A stretch of DNA of 64,000 bases from the NCBI GenBank assembly GCA_002329205.1, contig DCTC01000001.1:520623-584622 (forward strand), given 5' to 3'. The stretch is from Candidatus Roizmanbacteria bacterium UBA1450 (GTDB lineage Bacteria > Patescibacteriota > Microgenomatia > UBA1406 > GWC2-37-13). A model generated the notes under the pieces. It was given only the letters and a program-made list of their open reading frames with translations, searched no databases and was not told where the DNA came from. The translations under genes were made by a program, and so were the position numbers. Below, piece by piece: positions 42,560 to 51,959 of this stretch (its first letter is position 1; each line of letters starts with the position of its first letter).

Positions 42560-44917
42560 ATGGATCAAGCAGTTTTTGATGGGATAATTAGTAGGCTCAT
42601 TTTCTTAGGTTTTGTGATCATCGGCGCGATCATAGCGTCACTACTTACTATTGGGTTTACCTATCTTCTTGTGATTTATATCCGGTTGAAAAAACGAGAA
42701 CAAATGGCGTACGAGATGGTGACACTTCAGGTGCTCGTCCCGAAAGATAATGAAATCAAAGTTGATGCGGCAGAACAAATGTTTGCTTCTTTTGCATCAC
42801 TGAAAAAAAGCAGCGGCTGGCTGAGCTTTTTGGATGTCAGTGATGCAATGGCATTCGAGATTGTCGGGACAAAATCCGATATCAAATTTTATATATCCGC
42901 TCCCAGTAAAATTGTCGATCTCGTGGAAAAAACGATCTACGGGTATTATCCTTCGGCAGACATAAAAAAGGTAGATGAGCCGAATATATTTTCCGAACAC
43001 GGCAAAGTCGCATTCCAGGCGCTCAAGGCAAGTAAAGATGCCTATATGCCTTTGAAGACCTACCGGGACATACCCAATGACACTCTTGCCGCCATCACCT
43101 CCGCTCTCTCCAAAATGGATGATGAGGAAGGTGCTATCATACAAATTCTGATCCGAGGGGCAGATTCCGCGTGGAAGTCAGCCGGCCGGTCATTTATATC
43201 TTCTACGAAGAAAAAAGAAGCTGACCCGAATGAAGCAACGTTTGAGACAAGTCAAAAAACTCTTGAACGCATAGATGAAAAAACATCAAAAACGGGCTTT
43301 GAAACTATGATTCGCGTTGTTGTATCAGCAAAAAATAGTGATGTGGCTGATGCACATCTTCGGAATATAACAAATGCGTTTGCACAGTTTGACTCCGACC
43401 ACAATGACCTTACCAGTCCCAAAATCTGGTTTAAATCCGGATTTATGATGAATTTTATCTACAAATTCTTTCCGGCCTTCGAGATGCCCGGAACGAAGCT
43501 TACATCCATTATGACGGCAGATGAACTGGCATCCATGTTCCATTTTCCCAATAAAACCGTTGAAACGCCCAATATTCAATGGCTCAAAGCAAAAACAGCA
43601 CCGGTCTCTGCTGAAGTTCCTATGACAGGCGGAACGCATATCGGGTATGGATACTATCGTGGAGTCAGGCGTCCGGTCAATATCCACCTGAAAGACCGCA
43701 TGCGCCATATGTATATTATCGGAAAAACCGGTGTCGGAAAATCCGAACTTCTCAAAGAAATGATCAAACAGGACATCAATGCCGGCCGGGGGGTCTGCGT
43801 AATTGATCCTCACGGAGATCTTATCGATGATACGCTCCGATACGTCCCGCCGGAAAGAGCTGAAGATGTCATTCTTTTTGATCCCTCAGAAACCGAACGC
43901 CCGATGGGTCTCAATTTGCTGGAAGCACAAACGGAAGAACAAAAGCATTTTATAACAGGAGCTATCATCAATCTGATGTACAAACTCTACGATCCGCAGC
44001 GTACCGGTATCATCGGTCCGCGATTTGAGCATGCAGTCCGAAATGCCATGCTTACCATCATGTCAGAAGAAGGCTCAACCTTTATTGAAATTGTGCGTGT
44101 CATGACTGATCAGAAGTTCGTACAGGAACTGCTGCCCAAAGTGAAGGACCCCATTGTCCGCCGGTACTGGACTGATCAAATCGCACAAACTTCTGACTTT
44201 CATAAATCAGAAGTACTCGATTATATCGTCTCCAAGTTTGGCCGATTCGTCACCAACAAAATGATGAGAAACATTATCGGACAGTCCAAGTCTTCGTTTG
44301 ATTTCCGCAATGTCATGGATGAAGGAAAAATACTTCTTATCAATCTCTCAAAAGGAAAACTTGGAGAAGAAAACTCTACCTTCCTCGGACTTCTTATTAT
44401 CCCGAAAATTCTTGCCGCTGCCATGAGCCGTGTAGACACTCCAGAAGAAGACCGCCGTGATTTCTTCTTGTATGTAGACGAGTTCCAGAATTTTGCGACA
44501 CCTGATTTTGCCGTCATTTTATCCGAAGCCCGAAAATATCATCTCAGTTTGACGGTCGCAAATCAGTTTATCGGACAGATGGATGAAGAAGTAAAAAATG
44601 CCGTGTTCGGCAATGTAGGAACGGTCGCTTCATTCCGGGTCGGCGTCACCGATGCTTCATATCTGGCTCGTGAATTCCAGCCGCGCTTCAATGAAAGCGA
44701 TTTGATCAATATCGAACGCTTCCATGCGTATATGAAGACAATCGTGAATAACGAACCTGTTGAACCTTTTTCCGTGGACATGACAAAGGATATGGATGAA
44801 CTGAAAAAAGCAAGAAACGAAAAAATCGCACAAGCAATAATTCAACTCTCCAAACTGAAATACGGGAAACCTGTCGAACTGGTAGAAGCAGCTATCAACC
44901 AGCGCGCCCGGCTCTAA
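42560..44917 (+). CDS. VirD4/TraG-like type IV secretion ATPase
   Basis: 785 residues. A membrane helix near 12-37, an N-terminal region of about 330 residues with alternating strands and helices, then a DNA-pump-type ATPase: IIGKTGVGKSELLKEM (Walker A, near 391), VCVIDPHGDLIDDTL, LINLSKGKLGEEN, FFLYVDEFQNF (Walker B, near 634) and LSLTVANQFIGQM. This is the coupling-protein-like ATPase that CPR genomes often carry; it could serve DNA or protein transfer or uptake. TATAAT (42548-42553) is six bases before the ATG. A VirB4-like ATPase lies at the far end of the window. Confidence 0.87.
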   Translation: MDQAVFDGIISRLIFLGFVIIGAIIASLLTIGFTYLLVIYIRLKKREQMAYEMVTLQVLVPKDNEIKVDAAEQMFASFASLKKSSGWLSFLDVSDAMAFEIVGTKSDIKFYISAPSKIVDLVEKTIYGYYPSADIKKVDEPNIFSEHGKVAFQALKASKDAYMPLKTYRDIPNDTLAAITSALSKMDDEEGAIIQILIRGADSAWKSAGRSFISSTKKKEADPNEATFETSQKTLERIDEKTSKTGFETMIRVVVSAKNSDVADAHLRNITNAFAQFDSDHNDLTSPKIWFKSGFMMNFIYKFFPAFEMPGTKLTSIMTADELASMFHFPNKTVETPNIQWLKAKTAPVSAEVPMTGGTHIGYGYYRGVRRPVNIHLKDRMRHMYIIGKTGVGKSELLKEMIKQDINAGRGVCVIDPHGDLIDDTLRYVPPERAEDVILFDPSETERPMGLNLLEAQTEEQKHFITGAIINLMYKLYDPQRTGIIGPRFEHAVRNAMLTIMSEEGSTFIEIVRVMTDQKFVQELLPKVKDPIVRRYWTDQIAQTSDFHKSEVLDYIVSKFGRFVTNKMMRNIIGQSKSSFDFRNVMDEGKILLINLSKGKLGEENSTFLGLLIIPKILAAAMSRVDTPEEDRRDFFLYVDEFQNFATPDFAVILSEARKYHLSLTVANQFIGQMDEEVKNAVFGNVGTVASFRVGVTDASYLAREFQPRFNESDLINIERFHAYMKTIVNNEPVEPFSVDMTKDMDELKKARNEKIAQAIIQLSKLKYGKPVELVEAAINQRARL

Positions 44918-44977
44918 AACTCTCATATTTTAAAGTTTCATTGCTATACTGTTATTGTTTCTATTTAACCATTCTTT

Positions 44978-45715
44978 ATGCTTATCACATACCAGGCAAA
45001 ACTTCTTGAAAAAATTGAAATTGCACCGGAAATTTATCTTTTAAAGTTTACGTATCCGGAAAACTCTGATTGGACATACAATGCCGGTCAATATATGATT
45101 TTCCATCTGCCAGTCGAAGAAAAAGGTCATCCTGCGCGCCGTTTGTATTCGATTGCTTCATCGCCTTTGAACAAAGAGCATCTGGATTTTATCATCGAAC
45201 TGATTCCTAACGGACTGGGAAGCACCTATGTAAAAAATATACAGATAGGAGATATCGCGACATTGCAGGGACCGGCAGGACTGTTTACGTTTAAGCCCTC
45301 TGAACGGGAAAGTATATTCTTGGCAACGGGGACAGGCATAGCCCCCATTTACAGCATTATTTCTACCCTTTTGAACAACAATTCTGGGAAGGATAAAAAA
45401 CTACATCTGTTTTGGGGGATGAAATATGCCAAAGACCTCTACATCATGGATGAGTTACAGAAACTAGCCGAAGGACATCCTAATTTCCGGTTTACGGTAT
45501 GTTTGTCCCGGGAAGAAGGAGAGATAGATGAACTGACCTGCATAAAAGGAAGAGTCACTCATGGCCTGGAACAGCTTACTACTCAGGACGCCAGAAGCAT
45601 TCTCCAGTATGACTACTATATTTGCGGTGGACCGGTTGTGGTTGAATCACTCCGAAAATTTTTGGAAGAAAAACAAATTCCCCGGGATCAGATACATTTC
45701 GAAAAGTTTACCTGA
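44978..45715 (+). CDS. Ferredoxin-NADP+ reductase-like flavoprotein
   Basis: 245 residues. FAD-binding barrel (about 1-100) with RRLYSIASSP and an NAD(P)-binding half with LATGTGIAPIYSIIS and YICGGPVVVESLRKFLEE. No iron-sulfur motif is present, so it would need a separate electron partner. Likely shuttles electrons between NAD(P)H and a small redox protein or O2. Stop codon meets the convergent pilus-type gene. Confidence 0.88.
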   Translation: MLITYQAKLLEKIEIAPEIYLLKFTYPENSDWTYNAGQYMIFHLPVEEKGHPARRLYSIASSPLNKEHLDFIIELIPNGLGSTYVKNIQIGDIATLQGPAGLFTFKPSERESIFLATGTGIAPIYSIISTLLNNNSGKDKKLHLFWGMKYAKDLYIMDELQKLAEGHPNFRFTVCLSREEGEIDELTCIKGRVTHGLEQLTTQDARSILQYDYYICGGPVVVESLRKFLEEKQIPRDQIHFEKFT

Positions 45716-46543
45716 TTAGAACGAAGTCACGAAAAACTCTGCCGGGATCTGCGGTAATGACTGGAAGATCTGGACAATTTTTGATGGCCCTGATATCGAA
45801 TATGCTTCTGATTTTATATCTTTTCCTTGAGCAAAAAGATTCGTTCCTGTAAATCCGAACCGCGCACTTCCAAATATCGGCCGGATAATGATGATACTCA
45901 AGTCAGCCATTCCGGCACTGGACGGATTTATGACAAGCTGATGCTCAAAGTTTGTTGACTTGACAGTCCAGCTTCCACTATTTGCGGTCGTAAATGACGA
46001 TCCTTGAATAGCATTAGGACCAGTACATGGCTCTATTAATGCACGGCGCGCTACGTGGCTATTGGTAGCTCCGTAAATATACGTAATTTCATACGCAGGT
46101 TGTGTACGGGGAGTGTTGCATGAATTGCCGGACTCTGAATGGAAGTGGATATTAATATTCGAATTATAATTGGGTGCTGCCGGATTGTTGTAATCTTTCA
46201 CATAAAAAGTAAATTGACTGTCTTTGGGAATGAGATGAGAGACAAAATCCGGCGTCGTGTTTGTTATGATAACACGACTTTTTTCCGGATCTACACCGGG
46301 TAAATTCAAAGATAAATCCGTGAATTTGTATATTTGAGCCGGTGCATTGCTGGCCTTTTGGAGACCGACCTCGATTCCGGCATCTGCCGCTGCCAGAGCA
46401 CGGACTGATTCCTCCTGAGACTCAGTCGTTTGTGTTTCCGTTGTCAGACGATAGGATGTTGCGCTCACTATAGCAAGAATTATGGAAATCATGAGAACTA
46501 AAACAATAAGAGCCTGTCCTCTCTGATTTGAATTGTTTTTCAT
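45716..46543 (-). CDS. PilX-like pilus-associated protein
   Basis: 275 residues starting MKNNSNQRGQALIVLVLMIS; a single N-terminal helix, the RALAAADAGIEVGLQKA element typical of PilX/GspK-like proteins, and a beta-rich exterior part with two cysteines. The ATG at 46543 is chosen because a TATAAT box (revcomp of plus 46556-46561) overlaps the other ATG five codons earlier. It lies away from the main pilus operon, beside a two-component pair. Confidence 0.7.
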   Translation of the reverse strand: MKNNSNQRGQALIVLVLMISIILAIVSATSYRLTTETQTTESQEESVRALAAADAGIEVGLQKASNAPAQIYKFTDLSLNLPGVDPEKSRVIITNTTPDFVSHLIPKDSQFTFYVKDYNNPAAPNYNSNINIHFHSESGNSCNTPRTQPAYEITYIYGATNSHVARRALIEPCTGPNAIQGSSFTTANSGSWTVKSTNFEHQLVINPSSAGMADLSIIIIRPIFGSARFGFTGTNLFAQGKDIKSEAYSISGPSKIVQIFQSLPQIPAEFFVTSF

Positions 46544-46566
46544 AAGTGATAATTCCATTATAAGCC

Positions 46567-46971
46567 TTATAACTCAGATTTTACATCCCCATCTCCGAGA
46601 TAGCCTCGAACTTCAGCGACTAGCTCTTCGGGAGTATAGTCACTTTTCACCATATATCCTCTCACTCCGAAATCCAGCGCTTTTGCCACAACCAAATCCT
46701 GCCCCAAGTTTGTGAGCAACACAATATTGTCATTCTTTTGTTTTCCTTCGTTATTCAATTTGTCAAGGACCTGCAACCCGTCCATTTTAGGAAGAATAAC
46801 GTCAAGAATAACCAGACCATATTGTTTCTGAGACATTTTCTCATAAGCTTCTTCTCCGTTTGCCGCAATTTCTACTTCATATCCTTCACTCTGCAATACT
46901 TGCAGATATAAATCTCTCAAGTATTCTTCATCTTCAACAATCAATATATGTTTTGCTGTGTCTTTTGTCAT
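46567..46971 (-). CDS. Single-domain response regulator
   Basis: 134 residues. IVEDEEYLRDL, phospho-Asp in LVILDVILPKMDG (near 58), LLTNLG and YMVKSDYTPEELV. Receiver only. It starts two bases after the stop of the membrane histidine kinase, so the two form one operon and a likely cognate pair. Confidence 0.92.
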   Translation of the reverse strand: MTKDTAKHILIVEDEEYLRDLYLQVLQSEGYEVEIAANGEEAYEKMSQKQYGLVILDVILPKMDGLQVLDKLNNEGKQKNDNIVLLTNLGQDLVVAKALDFGVRGYMVKSDYTPEELVAEVRGYLGDGDVKSEL

Positions 46972-46973
46972 AA

Positions 46974-49181
46974 TTATTCTTTCCCACCTCCTTTGCGCTT
47001 GTAAAGAGGCAATGATACCGTAAAGGTGCTTCCAACACCCACTTCTGATTGTACTTTAATATCACCGTTGTGTAAAGAAACAATCTGTTTTGAGATATAG
47101 AGACCCAAACCAGTTCCTGGCTGACTGCTATGCTTGGAGTAAGAATATTCTATCTTGCTGAATTTCTTAAATAAATCAGGAAGGGATTCTTTGGGTATAC
47201 CTGAGGCAGTATCCGTTACTGATATCTGCGAGGTATCTCCTTTCTCTGATGTTTCGATGATTATCTTTCCGTTCTCAGGTGTAAATTTCAGAGCATTGCC
47301 TACCAGGTTTTGAACAACTTCCCTCAGTTTTTCTTTATCACCCATGACTGAAATTTTTTTCTTTGGGTGTTCGAATTTAAAAGCAATATGCTTTTCTTGC
47401 GCGGTTATTTTCAATTCATCAAACACCAGTTGAACTACTTCATTGATGTTGAGAGGTGCTAATTTCAGTTCAATTTTATTGCGTTCAATACGAGAGACCG
47501 TCAACATATCATTGACCAGTCGGATTAATCGTTCAGTAGAATTGTAGGAAATATTCAGATATCGTTTCAGCGGTTCTTTGATTTCCTGATTGGGTTGATT
47601 TATGGCCATCCAGAGATAGCTTTTTATGGCTGTCATGGGTGTTCTGAGTTCATGAGAGGCAATAGATACGAATTCATCCTTGAGATGATCTAGTTCCTTG
47701 AGTCTCTTGTTTGCTTTTCGCAGACGATGTGTAGCCCGATCTACTTCATTTTCCAGCGTAATATTGAACTTTTTGATTTCCTCATAGGAAAGCGCATTCC
47801 TTACTGCGACCGCGATTTCCGGAGCAACTATTTTCAATAGATCAATGTCTTCTGAGGAATAAATCTCTCCTGATGCTTTTTGCCCCAAAACCAATCCGCC
47901 GATAAGCTCATGACGGACTGTGAGCGGAATAACAATTGTAAGATCTTGCTTCCGCATAAGTCTTTTTATTTTCCCTTCAGGGAGTTCTTCAAATATAAAA
48001 ATGTGTTCGTTGTGTTTTGTCGTATGATATGAGTCATACACAAGCGAGTACATATCCGCATTATTGAACGGATGTTTGGAAACCTCTCCTGAGCTTCCTA
48101 CCCAAAAGATGGATTTATCTCTGACAAGGACTATGGAACCGTAGTTGATTCTCATCTCACTCAATAGTTTTTCAAGGATTTGGTTTGACAAATCAGTAAG
48201 ATACAAAGTGGAAGCCATAATGCGGCTCAGACTCCAGAGTAGTTCGTTGGAGTCATATCTGTCACGATAGAAAATTCTGTCTGTGATTTTTTCAAAAACT
48301 CTCCTGAGCTGCTGGAAGGAAATCGCAAAAAAGAGTGCAAGAAGTGTAGGCACTACTAAATCCTGAAGTGCTTCTATCGATGGTCTTCCACGATTCACGA
48401 AGTATGCAATATCAAAAAGTATGGCAATATATCCAAGGGCGATAAACAGGAGAAGAAGGATATATGCGATAGATCTTACAATAATGAAACGGATGTCCAT
48501 TAATCGGTGTTTTACAATTGCGTAGGCAGTTAATAGCTGAAATACTAGCGGATATAAAGGAGTCAGCGGAACCAATGTATTATTGTTAAACAATGTAACA
48601 GGAATTACATTAGTTAAAATAATCAAACCAGGCATTAATAAAATACCTAAAAGGACAATTTTTATCTGTTGTTTTTCTACTCCAATAGAATGCCTTAATC
48701 TCTTAAAAAGAATGAAAATTGCTGCTGATATAGTCAATATTACATAAAGAACAAAAGGGATGATTCCAAAACCAGGAGTTGGAGATGGAAAATTATTTAC
48801 ATAAGCTAGTTCAGTAAATGCAAAAGGTGAAATAAGCAAAATCATTACTACACTAGTGATTATTGCTAACAATGTAAATCGCTTCCGAGTCAATTTCAGC
48901 TTTGCTGAAGGAAAAGTATGTGCCAATAAAAAAAAGAAGAGACATATTAGCGGAGCAAAAAAAGTACTTAAACGTATTAAAAACAATGTGGTTGGAGTAT
49001 CCCAAGGTCTGTATGACAAATAAGTTAAAACAAGCCAAAAAAGGATTGATAGACCTAATAAAGAAAATATTTTGTGGGTTGCACTACGAGGATTACGTAA
49101 ATAGACTAGAACCGTAATAAAAAAATTGATAAATGAAGATAATATTACTATCAAAAGAGATAAATGATCTTGAAACCCCAT
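46974..49181 (-). CDS. Membrane sensor histidine kinase (7TM + GAF + HisKA + HATPase)
   Basis: 735 residues. Seven or eight N-terminal membrane helices (about 5-290, including 7TM-type sensor features), a GAF-like domain (about 330-465), a coiled linker, then HisKA with phospho-His in ASHELRTPMTAIKSY (near 506). HATPase_c follows with NLVGNALKFTPENG, TASGIPKESL and GTGLGLYISKQIV. All kinase boxes are intact. The signal is unknown. TATAAT (plus 49190-49195) lies eight bases before the ATG. Confidence 0.93.
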   Translation of the reverse strand: MGFQDHLSLLIVILSSFINFFITVLVYLRNPRSATHKIFSLLGLSILFWLVLTYLSYRPWDTPTTLFLIRLSTFFAPLICLFFFLLAHTFPSAKLKLTRKRFTLLAIITSVVMILLISPFAFTELAYVNNFPSPTPGFGIIPFVLYVILTISAAIFILFKRLRHSIGVEKQQIKIVLLGILLMPGLIILTNVIPVTLFNNNTLVPLTPLYPLVFQLLTAYAIVKHRLMDIRFIIVRSIAYILLLLFIALGYIAILFDIAYFVNRGRPSIEALQDLVVPTLLALFFAISFQQLRRVFEKITDRIFYRDRYDSNELLWSLSRIMASTLYLTDLSNQILEKLLSEMRINYGSIVLVRDKSIFWVGSSGEVSKHPFNNADMYSLVYDSYHTTKHNEHIFIFEELPEGKIKRLMRKQDLTIVIPLTVRHELIGGLVLGQKASGEIYSSEDIDLLKIVAPEIAVAVRNALSYEEIKKFNITLENEVDRATHRLRKANKRLKELDHLKDEFVSIASHELRTPMTAIKSYLWMAINQPNQEIKEPLKRYLNISYNSTERLIRLVNDMLTVSRIERNKIELKLAPLNINEVVQLVFDELKITAQEKHIAFKFEHPKKKISVMGDKEKLREVVQNLVGNALKFTPENGKIIIETSEKGDTSQISVTDTASGIPKESLPDLFKKFSKIEYSYSKHSSQPGTGLGLYISKQIVSLHNGDIKVQSEVGVGSTFTVSLPLYKRKGGGKE

Positions 49182-49219
49182 ATAAGATCATTATATACGT
49201 TTTATGATATACAGTTCCA

Positions 49220-50335
49220 CTATGAATCATTTAATGAGGGAAAAAAACTCAAAAATTTTTTTGTCTTTTTTTCCCTCCATAATTTCTCTTTAGTGGTTTT
49301 ATAGTTAGGGATCAATTGATCTTCTAAACTGACTTTATACCTACCAGATGGCATTAAATAACCATTTGAAATTCTTCTCACAGCAAAAGCCAATGCAGAA
49401 GCCCCAATACTTACTGAAGTGGCTATTTGTGGTACTCCAGCGATATCTTTACCTAAGACTAATATTGAATCTTGCATTTCTTCTGTTAATAAAGAAGCAT
49501 CAACAATTTTGACGGCTAATGAGAGCCATTCCTTTTGCGTAAATTTATGCGCGTTTTCAAAATCGCCTTCTTGTATTCGTCCATGAAATAAAGGTCGCAT
49601 TGGTTCCAAATCGTACCTTTCAATATCCAATATCGTACTATCTCCATTTTCAGTAATCATTAAGACTGGAATTTTGTTTTTTCGACATATCTCTCTTGCT
49701 TTTATTTTTAAAAATAAATTATCCATTGTGTCTACAAAAAAATCCAATTTATCTTCTGCAATAAACTTCTCAAGATTTTCAAGTCGGATTCCTTTATCCC
49801 AAATATCTATTTGCGCGAAAGGATCTATTTCCCATGTACGGTGTGCAGCTACTACTGCTTTATTTTCACCCACATCGAGAAGATTTGCTTGGATTCTATT
49901 TAGATTAGTAATTTCAATACTATCGAAATCAGCTATACGATAATATTTTGGACCACCTAAGTAGACTAGACTTGACAACGCATTTGAACCTACAGAGAGA
50001 CCGACAATCCCCAATTTAAGATTTCGAAAATTTTGTTGTTCTTTTTCAGTTATGACATTCCTATTCCTTGCTGTTCGTAAAGTATAATATACATCCTCAG
50101 TTACAGTATGAACTGCCGTATTCAACCAGGGATAATATATCCATATATGATCAATTTTAAATTCTTGAATTATATTCTTAATATTTTTATGACTACCTTT
50201 TTTAATATGAGGGTTTTTAACATAGAAATATTCTTCTACTGACCTCTCATATGCCTCTATAATTTTTACATTTTGTGGGAGTTTTGTATTGGAAGTATAT
50301 ATAGTTGGTGTTTGGTGTTGAGTTATTTTACCCAT
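49220..50335 (-). CDS. ThiF/E1-family adenylyltransferase (MoeY-like N-terminal module)
   Basis: 371 residues. After an N-terminal extension of about 115 residues (IWIYYPWLNTAVHTVTEDVYYTLRTARNRN), there is an E1-like Rossmann core: KLGIVGLSVGSNALSSLVYLGG, ADFDSIEITNLNRIQANLLDVGENKAVVA, with the ATP-site Asp and Arg. FDLEPMRPLFHG follows. The extension plus core resembles Rv1355c/MoeY-type proteins, but the nitroreductase domain that often follows is missing. No CxxC zinc site is seen. It overlaps the end of the ligase gene by 13 bases, so both are cotranscribed. It would adenylate a carboxylate, target unknown. Confidence 0.75.
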   Translation of the reverse strand: MGKITQHQTPTIYTSNTKLPQNVKIIEAYERSVEEYFYVKNPHIKKGSHKNIKNIIQEFKIDHIWIYYPWLNTAVHTVTEDVYYTLRTARNRNVITEKEQQNFRNLKLGIVGLSVGSNALSSLVYLGGPKYYRIADFDSIEITNLNRIQANLLDVGENKAVVAAHRTWEIDPFAQIDIWDKGIRLENLEKFIAEDKLDFFVDTMDNLFLKIKAREICRKNKIPVLMITENGDSTILDIERYDLEPMRPLFHGRIQEGDFENAHKFTQKEWLSLAVKIVDASLLTEEMQDSILVLGKDIAGVPQIATSVSIGASALAFAVRRISNGYLMPSGRYKVSLEDQLIPNYKTTKEKLWREKKTKKFLSFFPSLNDS

Positions 50336-51822
50336 TTTTGTTTAATACCTGGTTGAAAATATAATGGATCTTCTGGCGGCCAAAACTCTATACGTGGATG
50401 TGCCCGCTCTTTTAAATGATTAATAAGCTCACGATATTCTGAACTTGCATGCATGAGTTGTTTAACTAAAATATGCGTAGCTTTTCTTCTAACTGCTTCC
50501 GTTACAGTCATTCCTCTTTTTAATTCTACATTGACTTCAAGATATTGATTTTTATCACTATCATATTTTGTGATTAATGTAAATTTTCCTGTCAAAAAAT
50601 GATTAAGGTCACTTGATACTATGGCCCGTTTGATCCACTCTGGGAAAATATTCAATCCGTATAATGTTGTCGAAAAATCCATTCGTTCATATACAAATAC
50701 AAAAGGCAACTCAGAAATACTATCTTCTAAATGATATTTTTTTGCTTCATTTGTAATATGTATATTGTGTTGTTGAAGTTTTAGAGACATCTCATCGTAG
50801 GTTAAGACTCCTCCATTATCTCCAATACTATATCTAACAAGTGGAATAGCACTATTACCAGTCAAGAGTATTTCACTTTCAATTGCCTCAAAGCTGACAC
50901 ATAATGGATTGTACTGAGCAAGAGTAGGAATTTTATTAATGGGAGAAAAAATATCATAAAAAATACTTTTATCTTTTTGAATAAGTCTTTTAATTAATAT
51001 ACTAGTTGTATCTTCAAATGCCATGGCCCCAATATCGGCACTCCCGTATATATTCATAAAATCTCGATAAATGTTCTTTACTCCAGCGTTTTCATATAAA
51101 TAATCTCGTACTTCTTCTGTAACTGATTCAGCAGCGAACATAAATCGAATGTTAAGATTTTTTAAATTTATTCCCTCTATTTCAGACTGATCTACTATAT
51201 CTTTGAGAAATGGGGCATACCCTACTAAAATTGTCTGATTATACTGGGGAGATAGCTTTTTCAATGCCGAAAATATTTCTTTTTTATTAATCCCAGGAGT
51301 AATGATTGAAATTGGCATATTTTCTCTAATTGCAGCTATCTCATATGCTTTGTAGGTAATGACACCGCCTATCCAAATTCCCATCCCAAAGCAGATGATG
51401 ACTAATATAGGACTTTCACTTTTTAATGAAGCATTTTGTAAATAATTTTGAATGAAAATGGAATACTGACTATCTAGATCTTCTCCCCTCACAAAATAGC
51501 TTGGTTCTCCCGTTGAACCAGAAGTTGCAGTCAAAACGAGAGGTTTATTAATATTTCCATCCCAACATAAATCTTTGAGAGGATAATTTCGAATATAATT
51601 TTTCTTACTTATTGGGGGAATAGAAAGGAAATCCTGAGAAGTATTGATTTTCTCATGGTCTATTTTGTTCTTTTTTAGAAAATCTTTGTAGGCTGGAACT
51701 TGTTGAGCTACTTGGTGAAATAGCTCAATAGTTTTTTGTTCCTGTATTCTTTTCCAGTAAGAACTTCTTTCTTTCTTGATTTTATTTAAGATGCCTTGTG
51801 CCTCTTGTTTTTTAAACTGCAT
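50323..51822 (-). CDS. PaaK-like adenylate-forming ligase
   Basis: 499 residues. The AMP-binding P-loop reads LTATSGSTGEPSYFVR (near 95); further family motifs are NIYGSADIGAM (near 260), PLVRYSIGDNGGVLTYD (near 322) and a C-terminal domain with ERMDFSTTLYGLNIFPEWI. This is the phenylacetate-CoA ligase/LuxE-type group that activates carboxylic acids as adenylates. The acid is unknown. The gene is rich in A/T like the ThiF gene that overlaps it, and both differ in composition from the metabolic genes. Confidence 0.8.
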   Translation of the reverse strand: MQFKKQEAQGILNKIKKERSSYWKRIQEQKTIELFHQVAQQVPAYKDFLKKNKIDHEKINTSQDFLSIPPISKKNYIRNYPLKDLCWDGNINKPLVLTATSGSTGEPSYFVRGEDLDSQYSIFIQNYLQNASLKSESPILVIICFGMGIWIGGVITYKAYEIAAIRENMPISIITPGINKKEIFSALKKLSPQYNQTILVGYAPFLKDIVDQSEIEGINLKNLNIRFMFAAESVTEEVRDYLYENAGVKNIYRDFMNIYGSADIGAMAFEDTTSILIKRLIQKDKSIFYDIFSPINKIPTLAQYNPLCVSFEAIESEILLTGNSAIPLVRYSIGDNGGVLTYDEMSLKLQQHNIHITNEAKKYHLEDSISELPFVFVYERMDFSTTLYGLNIFPEWIKRAIVSSDLNHFLTGKFTLITKYDSDKNQYLEVNVELKRGMTVTEAVRRKATHILVKQLMHASSEYRELINHLKERAHPRIEFWPPEDPLYFQPGIKQKWVK

Positions 51823-51959
51823 AGAGGATATCCCTAACGATCATAGTTTTTTATATTTTAGCACTTTAAAAATTATTACGTAGGTTTTTTCTGTATAGTT
51901 GACTTTATACTCTACTATGATTTCTAATTAAGGCATACAGGAATATTCAAAAAAGGCTA

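Noticed and set aside
42560..44917. Integrative conjugative element core
   Set aside because: Only VirD4-like and, far away, VirB4-like ATPases are present; no relaxase, integrase or mating-pair genes are in the window.
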